Source: Putridiphycobacter sp965230485 (GTDB taxonomy: Bacteria; Bacteroidota; Bacteroidia; Flavobacteriales_D; Crocinitomicaceae). From it: a stretch of DNA of 64,000 nucleotides. The translations under genes were made by a program, and so were the position numbers. The notes beneath the pieces are model-generated. The model was not told the origin of the DNA and did no database searches. It was given only the letters and a program-made list of their open reading frames with translations. Of the stretch, positions 43,667 through 54,100 are shown piece by piece; position 1 is the stretch's first letter, and every line of letters begins with the position of its first letter. The DNA lies in contig CBDDLA010000001.1 in the NCBI GenBank assembly GCA_965230485.1, forward strand, positions 1,054,001-1,118,000. Reading direction: 5' to 3'.

Positions 43667-46600
43667 TTATTGTTCTATTCGTCTTTTTATTCTTGGAATA
43701 TTATATTGTTGTTCTTGAAGCGTTTTTCGACCTTTTTCAGTTTCTATAACGGTTCTTACCAGTTGCCCTTCTGAATTGTACTCAAAGATTTTTGCGAAAT
43801 GTTGATCACCAAATTGTGCTAACACTCTAAAAGATGCCAAATCGTAGACGGTACAATTTACCGCTGACTCCAACGGATTAAAGCAAACATCATCAATGTA
43901 AATATCACTGTTAGTTGGCCAGTTATCATTTAAATAAATATCAAATGAATTCGACACGATTAAATTATTCCAGTTCTTGATGTATTTCTGAAAAAGTGTC
44001 CACTCACCAACCCTCGCTACTTTATCTAAATAATAATCAGTCCCATTTATTTTAATACTAGGTTCTAATTCTTCTTGCGGTTCTACTCCATTATTTTTTA
44101 GCCAAATTTTAAAATGTCCGCCTTTGTCGTTTAGTTGATTGGTAAAACTGATTCCCTTTAGTAATGGTTCACTTCCAATTGCAGCAAAATTTAATGATTT
44201 GACACCTGTATGTGCATGTGTAGATTCTGCTTCAAAAGTAGAACTATATTCAAAATCTTCAAATACCATTGTTTCATAATAAGAATTTGATCCAACAATG
44301 GTTGGTAATAGGTTTCCATAACCGAATTTAACTGCAGATGGAATACCTAATATATCGACTTCTTCAACAGGTTGACCATGAGGGGAAAATTTAGTAACTT
44401 GAGAAGCGTATTTCCAATTATTTGCTTCGTTGTTGATTCCGGTGAAAATGGTAGGAAACCAATTAAAAAAATGAAAATTATTGACCATCCCACTATTGTA
44501 CGTTTTGTTGGCTCCTCCGCTATTGGCTGATGAAATTTCATCAATAAAAGCAAAACTTCTAATTGGATAAAAAAACTTGTTTAATTGATCAAGATCATCA
44601 CTTGAATCGAAGTTAGAATTAGCGGCGGTGGCTTCAAAATCTTCTTTTACTTTTGTGGTATTAATGTTAGCAACATTTCCAGCTCCTTGTACTTGGTCAT
44701 TAAATCGTCCATTTTCAAACTCTGTGGCACTCGCACTAATCACATTATCAATTTGATCAGCGTGTGGATTCCAGACATTATTAACAAATTTATCTAGAGG
44801 ATTTGATAAGTAAGTTACTATGCTACCTGCCTGAGCTGTCAAAAGGTTTAAATTATTCGGATCTTTTGATTTTTGACCCATTTGACGATAAATCCATGAG
44901 GCAGGAATATTAAAAGAATAATAAGCATGATCGTCTGAATTAAGGTCATTTTTCAGTTTATCAGCGTCTGCATTTGAAGCGCCATATGCTTCGTATTGAT
45001 CATTTGTTTTAGTTAAAATGGGATTACCTGTATTTGGATCATAGGCCAAATACTCTGTAATGGTCTCTATCCCTTCTGCATAATTAATTGTTTTCTTTAA
45101 AATGGAATTACGCCGTAATACTTTACTGGTAACATGCTGGGATAACTCATTTTCTGAATAACTATATGAGACCCCTAGCCCCATAGAAATTAAAGGTGGA
45201 ACAATCATTGTAATATTGATATCAAATTCAATAGAGAAATCATTAGTCTTATCTTTTACTGTACCCATATACATGGCTAATTCTTCTTCTTGACCTGGTC
45301 TATACTCCGGATTTAATACAAACTCTCCATTTGTATTAATGGAAATAGAATTATGAAAATCATCTGGTGCGGAATAAATATTAGTTGTTGAAGCCAATAA
45401 ACTATTTTCAAGTGGGTTAACATACCCATCTACACCAATATCACCTCCATATGTTGCTGTGCTTTTTAACTTTCCATGTCTATCATCAATTTTAAATACA
45501 TAACCTTGTGTTACCCAGGCATTGTCTTTTCTGTAATTAAATAAACCTAATGGTAAATTTATTTTACTCTTTCGATAATGTTTTGTCTGTTGATTAGGTT
45601 TTTCATGTATTTCTGTATGATCTACTAAAACGGATGGAGCATCAACACAGGTATGATAGTTATTAACCACAAAACCTGGTGCACTTTTTCCTGAATAAAT
45701 ATTTTTCATAATCACTCTTCTATGGGCTACTGAAGCACTTGGATAAAGGTGTTCTCCCAATGGTCCCTCTTGAAATCCTTTATCTCGTCCAGATAACAGT
45801 TTATTTAGTAGATTTTGTTTCATCCTAGGGAATATTTCAACCAAAGGGTTTTCTACTCTATTGCCCGAAGGCTCGAATGTAGCAACACCACTTGTAGTGC
45901 CATCTGGCATTTTATACATGTATTCTGTTCCGTATACACTTTCTTCACCCGACTCAATGCCAGGATTATAAGTCAATAGTCTTTTAACCCTAGCTCCTCC
46001 TCCTCTTTTAGCATGAAAAACAGGTAATTTAAGATAGGAGACTTCTTCGTCCAACTTCGCACAAACTTCGTCATTTCTTAAACTTGGGTTGGTCGTTTTT
46101 AAGGTGATTAAATTCGTATACAATTCAAATTTAAAGTCATAGGTATTGTGTATAATGTCTCGAACTGGGTTAAAAACATCTTGTTTAATGTCTTTTAATT
46201 CACCTTCTTCATCAGCGTTATCTGCACCAACGTCAAAAGGATAAGCATTGTTTAAAATATCGTTATTAATATCACGAATTCGATCATTAGTTCCAGGGTT
46301 ACCTTGATTTAAACTCGTTCCGCCGTTTGTCAAAAGTGTTTCTCTGCATAGACGTCTTGGCACATTATATTTCACTTTTTTAACACTTGCTATGGTCGCT
46401 TTTTCTTTTGCACCCAGCTTAAAATAAATGCCTTGGCTTGTTTTGCCAATTTCCCAAACTTGAACATAGCCATCAATGTATTTAGAATCGTCGTTTCTAT
46501 AAAGTGTTGCAATGCCATCTCCCAGGAGTCGATAAAGGTATTTGAAGTAAATTTGTGGATGATCAGAATTGGCCAAAACCCCTGAATCATCCAAATTTAC

Positions 46601-49600
46601 AAATGCATTACCATAAGTCTGCAAATTAGTGCTTGCTATTAAACCTAAATCGTCACCTTCAAAAAAGTAATTTAATAATTGATCAAAATAAGCATTAAAG
46701 TCAGCTTGATCTTCAGATGCATCAATTCCAATATCATTCAGGTTAATAAAATATTTATTTTCATCATACTTCATTCCATTTTCATTTAGCGCATCTTCAT
46801 CTAGACTCACCATAGCCATAGCTTTTTTATTTTGAACAAAGGCATAGTCTTTTTCTTCAAACTGAACATGAATTTCTCCCCCCGAAGGCAATATAATACG
46901 TTTCAACGTCCATGCTGCAGGATCATAGTCTGGACTCTGTTCTCCCTGATATTTCCAAGATCTCATTTTATTTCTCTGATTTTCTGCTACATCCTTACTC
47001 TCGTAATTTCCCCAAGGATCTAATAAATCGACCTGGTAAGCTGGATTCTCTCTGGTATCAGAACCAGATGTAGTATTTGAAGGAATACTAGTTACATCAG
47101 AATCATAATTGGTTAAAAATGAAGCTGGATAATCATTGAAATACTCATACTCAAATTGGTAAGGTGCAACTCTTGAACGGGCAACACCTTCAGATTCTGT
47201 CCATACTCGAATTAACGTCAATTTACCCCTTTGTGAATAATCGGGATTATTGTCAATTTCATTTCTATTATTTTCTACCCCTTTGCAAAGTTGATAATCG
47301 TATGCAAAATGTGTAGTGGTAAGTGGTTTATTTAAGCGCTCTTTCGAAAACAAAACAATTTTTTCAAGGTAAGCTAATTCTTTATTATTGTTAGGTGTAA
47401 AATCACCTGTTGAGGCAGCATCAACAGTTTGTCCTTCTGAAGAAGTTGCAGATAAACCATCATGTCTTGACTTTCCACTACCAATTAAATAATTGCTTAA
47501 TTGGTTTTTTAAGTCTATATCAATATTACCTTCATTATCAACTGCTATGACATCCAATATATCATCACAATCACCAGATACCATATCGTTAGTGACAAAG
47601 AAAGCAATATGTGTTTTAGTTTCAACAGCTTTCAAATAGGCCACTTCTTTAAACCCAGATGATACTGAACCTGTTTGATCGTATTGGTTATTAATCTGTC
47701 CTTTATTATAAAACAAACCTGTATAAGGTGCTCTATGGTGGTACCAATTTGTATTTGACGCCCCCGTGTTACTAGCTGTGGCACCATGTTTTTTTCTATA
47801 GGCAAATTTCGTCCAACCTCCAAAGTCTTCTTCATCTGGTCCGTTGTTATTAATATCAATATAATTAGGGCTTGTAATTTGCGTAAGCAAATAAGATGTG
47901 GCGTAGGCCTCATCAATAACATCTCCTATTACTGTCAAATTATCAGTTGGGTCGACCTTGATTTGAGATTCAACTGTTGCAGGTATTCCAGTTGAATGCC
48001 AGTCTCTGTCATCTTGCAGGCTATTAGTGCCACCTGTCAATCCATAAGTTAAATTAGCTTGATTTCGTGCGTAAAGTGGCAAACCATATACATACTGTTG
48101 ACCATTTGGATTAACTGTTGCAATCTCAGCAATACCATCTTTCGGTTTAAGAACTCTTAAGTCGTTGGTAGAATTTAGCTTATCAATCGGATCAACCATA
48201 AAATCAACCGAAGGGGATGCACCAGCTGATGTCAATACATGGGTTCCAATGTCTCCATTTTCGTCATAATAGCGGTATAATACGGATGTGCTGCGGCCTA
48301 CTGTAAAAGAAGGTTGTTCATTAACTACAAGATTATCTGACACCTTTAAATCCTTATTTCCATCAAACTCCGCATAACTCAAGTCAGTGCCGGTATACCT
48401 TAGTTGTCCACCCATATCACCATTAAACCTTGCAAATGGGATGTAATTAAAACTGTAATCACTATTAATTTCAGTTCTGTATTTCTCGTCCCAATTACCA
48501 ATTTCAGTGCTTTGAAATCCAACGCCAACATCCATTCCTATACTGAGTGGATTGCCAATTCCAAATTCAACACCACCTTGACTAATTACTTGCTTATTTT
48601 TGACAGGGGTGGGGAAATAATGACCTATTTTTCCGTGTTGCATTTTAAAACCACCCATTACACCTTCCCCGGTCATAATGAATTGGTCGGCACCATGAAA
48701 TGGGATGCTTAAATACTTATCCTGCTTTGAAAATGATGATTCTCGTTCCATAAAATAATCCGCTACTTTTTTACTGTCTCTGTTATCTTTATGATGTACG
48801 CCACTTTCTACACCATAATCATTGAAGGGATCTTTAACCGTTTTAGTGCCATCATTATAATAATCGGACCAATTTAAATTATACATATAACCATATGCTT
48901 CCATTAAACTCTCTTCATAGGTCATCTGAAAATTTGTATTGCCTGAAAAACCAACTTCAATACCAACAGGCAGACCTAATTGAGGCTGAAAGGATGATGA
49001 AAAGTTATAAGATCTACCAACAGTTCTAGCCACACTATGACCTGGGAAACTATTATTGTTTGAAGGCACCATTGATGGGTTAATAAATTTCATAGCGAAA
49101 CCTAATGATGAATTTCTTTTTCTCGCCTTAGAATAATCTCTTAGTTTTTGATAAAATATAGAGACCATTGTCATTTCTAACTTAGAGATGCCTTTACCAC
49201 CAGTTGGAAGAAATCCTTCGGCAACCTCTAAATCTTTTAACTTATCAACCTCTACCTTTGTTAAAAAATTTTTGAGAATTACCAAGGGATTAACTGAAAA
49301 TCCAAAAGTGCTTTCTCCTCCTGAACGATTCATATTAAGTGAAGCCATGCCCTTAAATGCTGCTGAATAGCCTTGAGTTTTGGTATAGCCTTGGTAATTA
49401 TTATACCTCAGTGAGGTATTAGCCCTTATTTTTAAATCCGGTGCATCTCCTCCCCCAAACAAATTAAAATCAACTTTACTATCTTTAAGTGATTTTAAAG
49501 TAAAGTCCTCAGAAATCTTTTGCTTAGGGGGGTCATTAGATGATATTTCCAATGATCCATCCACTGATACGGATGTGGTCCAAACAGGTAAAGTTTTATT

Positions 49601-49990
49601 ATATCGGTGGACAGTCACCCCATTAAAATCGTCTGCAAAGCCCACCTTATTCCTATTAATAGCACCAGCATTTAGGGTCCACCCTAACCCTACCCACGAA
49701 GCTTCTTCTTCAGAGTTTACGCCACTGTGGTAAGATAATGACATGGCATATCCACCACCATCAGCACCAGGAATACTAACCACTGGTAAATTATAAGTAA
49801 AGTTTCCTGTAAAGGGGTCTACCATATCGGTAGTTGTTACAGGTTCAAAGCTGCTAAATTCAGGAGAAGCAGCACCGGAAGTTAAGGCCAATGATATTGA
49901 CGGAAAACATAAATTAAATAGCAAATTTATGATTAAATAAACTGATATTACTTTGAGGCGTATTACCCTTCTTTTTAGCTTACTTTTCAT
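43667..49990 (-). CDS. Giant secreted RHS-related protein (SpvB/TcdB-N-terminus-like)
   Basis: 2107 aa. A long basic signal sequence (MKSKLKRRVIRLKVISVYLI to near SLALTSG) precedes the N-terminal module: PVVSIPGADGGGYAMSLSYH and EEEASWVGLGWTLNAGAINR near 95, which closely resembles SpvB/TcdB-type proteins that start a Tc-toxin B shell. The rest is beta-rich with aromatic-Asp motifs, and the C-terminus ends with RHS-like text (YDLASFRVLAQFGDQHFAKI, EYNSEGQLVRTVI). It has no own toxin core. Expected to pair with the PKD/RHS protein in a shell, by analogy with TcdB/TccC. The analogy is structural inference. Confidence 0.75.
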   Translation of the reverse strand: MKSKLKRRVIRLKVISVYLIINLLFNLCFPSISLALTSGAASPEFSSFEPVTTTDMVDPFTGNFTYNLPVVSIPGADGGGYAMSLSYHSGVNSEEEASWVGLGWTLNAGAINRNKVGFADDFNGVTVHRYNKTLPVWTTSVSVDGSLEISSNDPPKQKISEDFTLKSLKDSKVDFNLFGGGDAPDLKIRANTSLRYNNYQGYTKTQGYSAAFKGMASLNMNRSGGESTFGFSVNPLVILKNFLTKVEVDKLKDLEVAEGFLPTGGKGISKLEMTMVSIFYQKLRDYSKARKRNSSLGFAMKFINPSMVPSNNNSFPGHSVARTVGRSYNFSSSFQPQLGLPVGIEVGFSGNTNFQMTYEESLMEAYGYMYNLNWSDYYNDGTKTVKDPFNDYGVESGVHHKDNRDSKKVADYFMERESSFSKQDKYLSIPFHGADQFIMTGEGVMGGFKMQHGKIGHYFPTPVKNKQVISQGGVEFGIGNPLSIGMDVGVGFQSTEIGNWDEKYRTEINSDYSFNYIPFARFNGDMGGQLRYTGTDLSYAEFDGNKDLKVSDNLVVNEQPSFTVGRSTSVLYRYYDENGDIGTHVLTSAGASPSVDFMVDPIDKLNSTNDLRVLKPKDGIAEIATVNPNGQQYVYGLPLYARNQANLTYGLTGGTNSLQDDRDWHSTGIPATVESQIKVDPTDNLTVIGDVIDEAYATSYLLTQITSPNYIDINNNGPDEEDFGGWTKFAYRKKHGATASNTGASNTNWYHHRAPYTGLFYNKGQINNQYDQTGSVSSGFKEVAYLKAVETKTHIAFFVTNDMVSGDCDDILDVIAVDNEGNIDIDLKNQLSNYLIGSGKSRHDGLSATSSEGQTVDAASTGDFTPNNNKELAYLEKIVLFSKERLNKPLTTTHFAYDYQLCKGVENNRNEIDNNPDYSQRGKLTLIRVWTESEGVARSRVAPYQFEYEYFNDYPASFLTNYDSDVTSIPSNTTSGSDTRENPAYQVDLLDPWGNYESKDVAENQRNKMRSWKYQGEQSPDYDPAAWTLKRIILPSGGEIHVQFEEKDYAFVQNKKAMAMVSLDEDALNENGMKYDENKYFINLNDIGIDASEDQADFNAYFDQLLNYFFEGDDLGLIASTNLQTYGNAFVNLDDSGVLANSDHPQIYFKYLYRLLGDGIATLYRNDDSKYIDGYVQVWEIGKTSQGIYFKLGAKEKATIASVKKVKYNVPRRLCRETLLTNGGTSLNQGNPGTNDRIRDINNDILNNAYPFDVGADNADEEGELKDIKQDVFNPVRDIIHNTYDFKFELYTNLITLKTTNPSLRNDEVCAKLDEEVSYLKLPVFHAKRGGGARVKRLLTYNPGIESGEESVYGTEYMYKMPDGTTSGVATFEPSGNRVENPLVEIFPRMKQNLLNKLLSGRDKGFQEGPLGEHLYPSASVAHRRVIMKNIYSGKSAPGFVVNNYHTCVDAPSVLVDHTEIHEKPNQQTKHYRKSKINLPLGLFNYRKDNAWVTQGYVFKIDDRHGKLKSTATYGGDIGVDGYVNPLENSLLASTTNIYSAPDDFHNSISINTNGEFVLNPEYRPGQEEELAMYMGTVKDKTNDFSIEFDINITMIVPPLISMGLGVSYSYSENELSQHVTSKVLRRNSILKKTINYAEGIETITEYLAYDPNTGNPILTKTNDQYEAYGASNADADKLKNDLNSDDHAYYSFNIPASWIYRQMGQKSKDPNNLNLLTAQAGSIVTYLSNPLDKFVNNVWNPHADQIDNVISASATEFENGRFNDQVQGAGNVANINTTKVKEDFEATAANSNFDSSDDLDQLNKFFYPIRSFAFIDEISSANSGGANKTYNSGMVNNFHFFNWFPTIFTGINNEANNWKYASQVTKFSPHGQPVEEVDILGIPSAVKFGYGNLLPTIVGSNSYYETMVFEDFEYSSTFEAESTHAHTGVKSLNFAAIGSEPLLKGISFTNQLNDKGGHFKIWLKNNGVEPQEELEPSIKINGTDYYLDKVARVGEWTLFQKYIKNWNNLIVSNSFDIYLNDNWPTNSDIYIDDVCFNPLESAVNCTVYDLASFRVLAQFGDQHFAKIFEYNSEGQLVRTVIETEKGRKTLQEQQYNIPRIKRRIEQ

Positions 49991-50011
49991 GTTTATTTTT
50001 TTATCGTTAAA

Positions 50012-50659
50012 TCAATTCCAAAAATTAATTTTTGGAATATCCTCTAAATCTTGTCTTTTAAATTTGAATTTACTGATACCTGTTTTTAGCAGTTCATCAT
50101 TATAAACCAGCGTATAATTCTTTGCCACAAGAAATTCATCTTTATCTTTAACAGGCGAAAAAACGAGGTTAAATTTTCTATCTAATGTTAAGCCATATAC
50201 ATTCTCCATTTCGCAGAATACGGGTTCATATTCAATATTATTGACTACCAATTTGAAAAATGATTTTAATTGAAAGTTTAAGAGTTCAGACCTCTCTTTA
50301 TATTCTTCCATGTTTGATATACCAACACTTGTCAGATCAAACTCAACATCTGAATTTTTGTTCGGACCAATGGTGACTAAAAAACTAATATTGTATTTAT
50401 AAAATTCCATTAAGCTATCTTCAATCGCTTGATTTAGGTTTCCATTCGAATCTTTAAAACATAAATATTCGGCTGGAATAAGTTTCGTTTTTATTTCAAC
50501 AGCATTGTGACGTTTTGTTTTACAAATTCCATTCTCTTTCGCTTCTAAGTATTTGAAATAGTCAGATGGATTGTTAAGGCTATTGTTGCATGATAAAAGA
50601 ATGCAAACCAATACTATACTGCTCAATATGTTTAACCTATTATTCACCACTATAATCAT
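50012..50659 (-). CDS. Small lipoprotein of the toxin operon
   Basis: 215 aa. Signal peptide with lipobox ILLSC (Cys 24). The mature domain (ICKTKRHNAVEIKTKLIPAEY near 44; GPNKNSDVEFDLTSVGISN near 98) has no motif I recognise. It overlaps the OmpH-like gene by 20 bp, so translation is coupled. A role as an outer-membrane anchor or assembly factor for the operon's giant proteins is a contextual guess. Confidence 0.7.
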   Translation of the reverse strand: MIIVVNNRLNILSSIVLVCILLSCNNSLNNPSDYFKYLEAKENGICKTKRHNAVEIKTKLIPAEYLCFKDSNGNLNQAIEDSLMEFYKYNISFLVTIGPNKNSDVEFDLTSVGISNMEEYKERSELLNFQLKSFFKLVVNNIEYEPVFCEMENVYGLTLDRKFNLVFSPVKDKDEFLVAKNYTLVYNDELLKTGISKFKFKRQDLEDIPKINFWN

Positions 50660-51170
50660 TATTTAATTCTGCCAATACTTTATCTGTAATGTCAAATTCA
50701 TTCGATTTGTATAAAATATAGTTACCCTCATTTTTGCCATAAATAATATCGTATCCATTTTTACTTCCATATGCTTCAATAAATTCAGTGACCTGACTAA
50801 TGACTGAGGTTGTTAGTTTATTATCTTCTTCTTGTGCCTTATTACTGATATGTGTTTTATACTTAGTGTAAGCGTTTCTCATTTTTATCAGCAGTGATTC
50901 TTTCTTGAAGATTTCCTCTTTAGAATATTCATTGCTTTCAAGATCTAGCACAACCGCATTCATGTTTTTTTGCAAACTGTCCATTTCCTTTTCCCAGACC
51001 TTAGCCTTTGCCTCATATGACTTCATAGCTTCTTTCATACCATCAAACTCCATCACTATTAGATTAAAATCTATAACTGCAACTTTAGGTTGCTTACTCA
51101 TTTTATAGATAAAAAACGCGCTTAACAATATTATTATCAGTAGGGTAATGTAAAACTTGTTATTCTTCAT
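50640..51170 (-). CDS. OmpH/Skp-family periplasmic chaperone, membrane-anchored
   Basis: 176 aa. An uncleaved-looking membrane helix (residues 5-22) is followed by the Skp start pattern KVAVIDFNLIVMEFDGMKEA and a long coiled coil (about 45-125) with alternating Lys/Glu, then a short beta segment with YDIIYGKNEGNYILYKS. Skp/OmpH proteins carry unfolded outer-membrane proteins through the periplasm. Its place inside the operon, coupled to the lipoprotein gene and 5 bp from the 1523-aa gene, suggests a dedicated chaperone for these giant exports. The fold and family are strong, the client is inferred. Confidence 0.88.
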   Translation of the reverse strand: MKNNKFYITLLIIILLSAFFIYKMSKQPKVAVIDFNLIVMEFDGMKEAMKSYEAKAKVWEKEMDSLQKNMNAVVLDLESNEYSKEEIFKKESLLIKMRNAYTKYKTHISNKAQEEDNKLTTSVISQVTEFIEAYGSKNGYDIIYGKNEGNYILYKSNEFDITDKVLAELNNDYSGE

Positions 51171-51175
51171 TAATT

Positions 51176-54100
51176 CTATTTTATAATAAAAATTCCAGTT
51201 AAATTGATGCTTGTTGGTGAATTGGCACTAATATCATTTACATCAATGTCAAATTTGTATACACCTGGAGGGGCAGTTGCTAGTGATGACCAAATTGTCT
51301 GATCTGTGTTTAGCGATCCAATTGATGTTGTGACATCTATTTGCTGACTATTGTGAATGGAAAGTGATGTGATCTGAAAATCTGGTGTTAAACCTTCTAT
51401 TTCTAGTGCAAGACCAGGATTAAGCACTATACCTTGAGACAATTTAACCCTGATATTGTTGTCGCAAACATAACTTTCTTCAGGAATAGAAAAGATGGAA
51501 AACATGCCATTATTTGATCCACTTGTTGGTCCAATATTGTATAAATCATCTGCAAGTGGCTTTTTTATGACACTACCTGGTGTATTATCTAAAATGTAAA
51601 AAACTGAGTTCTCAACAATATCTCCTGATGTATTTACCTGAAATTCGATTATGCCTTCCGTCATACAATCACCATCTGTGCTTGTAATGTTTAAATGGTA
51701 GGTATTCTCAAGTGGATTTGGCGTATAAACACCTGTTCCATCTCCACCTCCATTTGTTTGGTGTTGGTTACCTAAGCCACCGCCAGTATTTACACCACTT
51801 GATGTTGTTAAATTCACAATAATATCGCCACCTCCCTGACCTCCATCATTATTCGATCCGTTTTGACCAAACTCATTCCAATTAACCATAAAACCAGCCT
51901 TTGCCGGCACGAATTGTTTACCGTCAAAGCTTGTCCATCCGGCAGTTGTAACAGATTTATTATTTAAAGGGTATCCTAAGGATGTATTTATTGAAATATC
52001 AGTCGTTTTCTCCCACCAAGATTGATTGATCAATGGTTGATTTGGTGCCCATACATTGTCCCAATGTCCTATTTGTTGAAAACCGTCATCAGTTACTGTA
52101 TTAAAATGAATGGTTAAGTCTGCTTCTGATACGCCAGTTGGTTCAATGTAGTAGAAATACTGATCACTAATCTCAGCAATATCTGGTGCCTTTTCTTCTA
52201 ACTGGTCATAAGCAGGATTATAATTCACCATTCTCATATTAAAATCCCCGCTTTCATTAATAGGAAGTGCTACTTCTATTGGCTTATATTTAGCTCCTGT
52301 AATCGACGATCCAAGAGGAACAAAATAGCTGTTCTCCGCAGACATTTTCCAATTTAAATAACCCATACTTAAATTGCTACTAATAAAACCGTAGCTATTG
52401 CCATTGTCATGATCAGAAATTGCATTGGTTAATGGATTAGTGACATAGAGCGTTTTATCTCTGGTACTAAACTCAATACTATTAAGGTTTAATGTGTTTC
52501 TAATCTCACTGTCTATGAGCAATTCTTTTTTATCTGATCCACTTAGCTCCACATCATTATAGGAAGTAACATGAGTCCCTTTTATAAATTGCTTTCCACC
52601 AAAAAATTCAACCTTACCACCAGCAAAATTTGTAGTTTCAAATACAGTTGTCTCTCCATTATTGGTCCAATTTTTTTCAACGCGTATTTTACCTTCGCTA
52701 ACAATTTTGCCACTTTCAATTGTTGTGCCATCTATTAGTACTTTTTCATTTAAGTAATTGCAATGCATATTAATAAATGTCTCATTGACGCCGTCTTCCT
52801 CAAGGTGAACATAACTCCCATAGTTATTAAAGGAAATTCCAGTATTTTCAAAACAATTATTATCTACTAAAATGCTAAACGTTTCAGATTTACATAAAAC
52901 TGGATTTTCAGTTGTTCCATCTTCTCCGAAATAGAAAAAATCAAAAATGATATCCCCAGAACTTCCAACAATTAATTGTGGATCTAAACAATAATTGTCA
53001 CAATTCAATGAACTTTGTTGTGAACAGGTATAAAAATCTGCACTTCCTAAATCAATATTGAACTGTAAAACATCTCCTTCACAATATGTTGGTTGTTCCA
53101 AAATGATTTCTGCTGAAGCGCCACATTGCTCGACACAATCTTCTCCTTCTCCCTCCCAAACAACGGTAAATGAATTACAGAAGTTATTTTCATTTAATTC
53201 AAGATCACCTGCTGAATTATAAACTCTTACAGTATAAACAAGACCAATATGTGATGGGTCAATATCAAATTCGTGATAAAATGCTGCGCCGTTATCTTGT
53301 AAAGATCTTATTCCAACATCCGGTTGCCAATCATAATAATACCCATAGGGTAATACTTGTATCGGTCTATTAAAGTCATCACAATTATATTTTAACACTA
53401 AATTCCCTTCTTCATCAAATTCTCCGCAACTCCCATATTCGCTGTCATAAGGTAATAGGCAATTTTCAAAATCAATAGTACATGGTTCAGGAACAAAATC
53501 ATCCTCCTCGGTTCCATATCTTACTATATCAAATGATGCACCATCCTTAAGTGCAGTAATGGTTTTAAAAGATGGAACCGGGTTCAGTTCAGATAAGCTG
53601 TAATAGTCAATTTCTTTCCCATTTAATTTAAAAGACAATCCCGTTGTTTTTTCTAACTTTATAAAATCGTTATCCTTGTATTCATAACCTCCAGAATTTG
53701 ATGTAGTTATTACTCCATTTTTTATAATATTTATGGTTCCCTCAGTATTAAAGTAAAACCCAAAATCAATATCACTTATATTATTAATTGTCTTTCCGCT
53801 TTCTGATATTCCTATTGCTTTTTCAGGTCCAACTTCTCTTGTTAATTGTGTTTCAAACCAACCGTTTTCATTGCTTGGTATGTGCTGACTTGCAGCTGAT
53901 TCAGATACGCCTGTTGCATTTGAACAACCAGTGGTATATTCTTGAACTCCATTAGCTTCAGTAATACAGTTACTTACTCCCCAAATTGCGTTTTCAGATT
54001 TAGAAATCTCATACTTTGTCATTAAATTTTCCGCGTCCCAAATTTTAACCCAATAGATACCATCATCTACATCTAAAAGGTCTTTGGTTGTTTCGCCATT

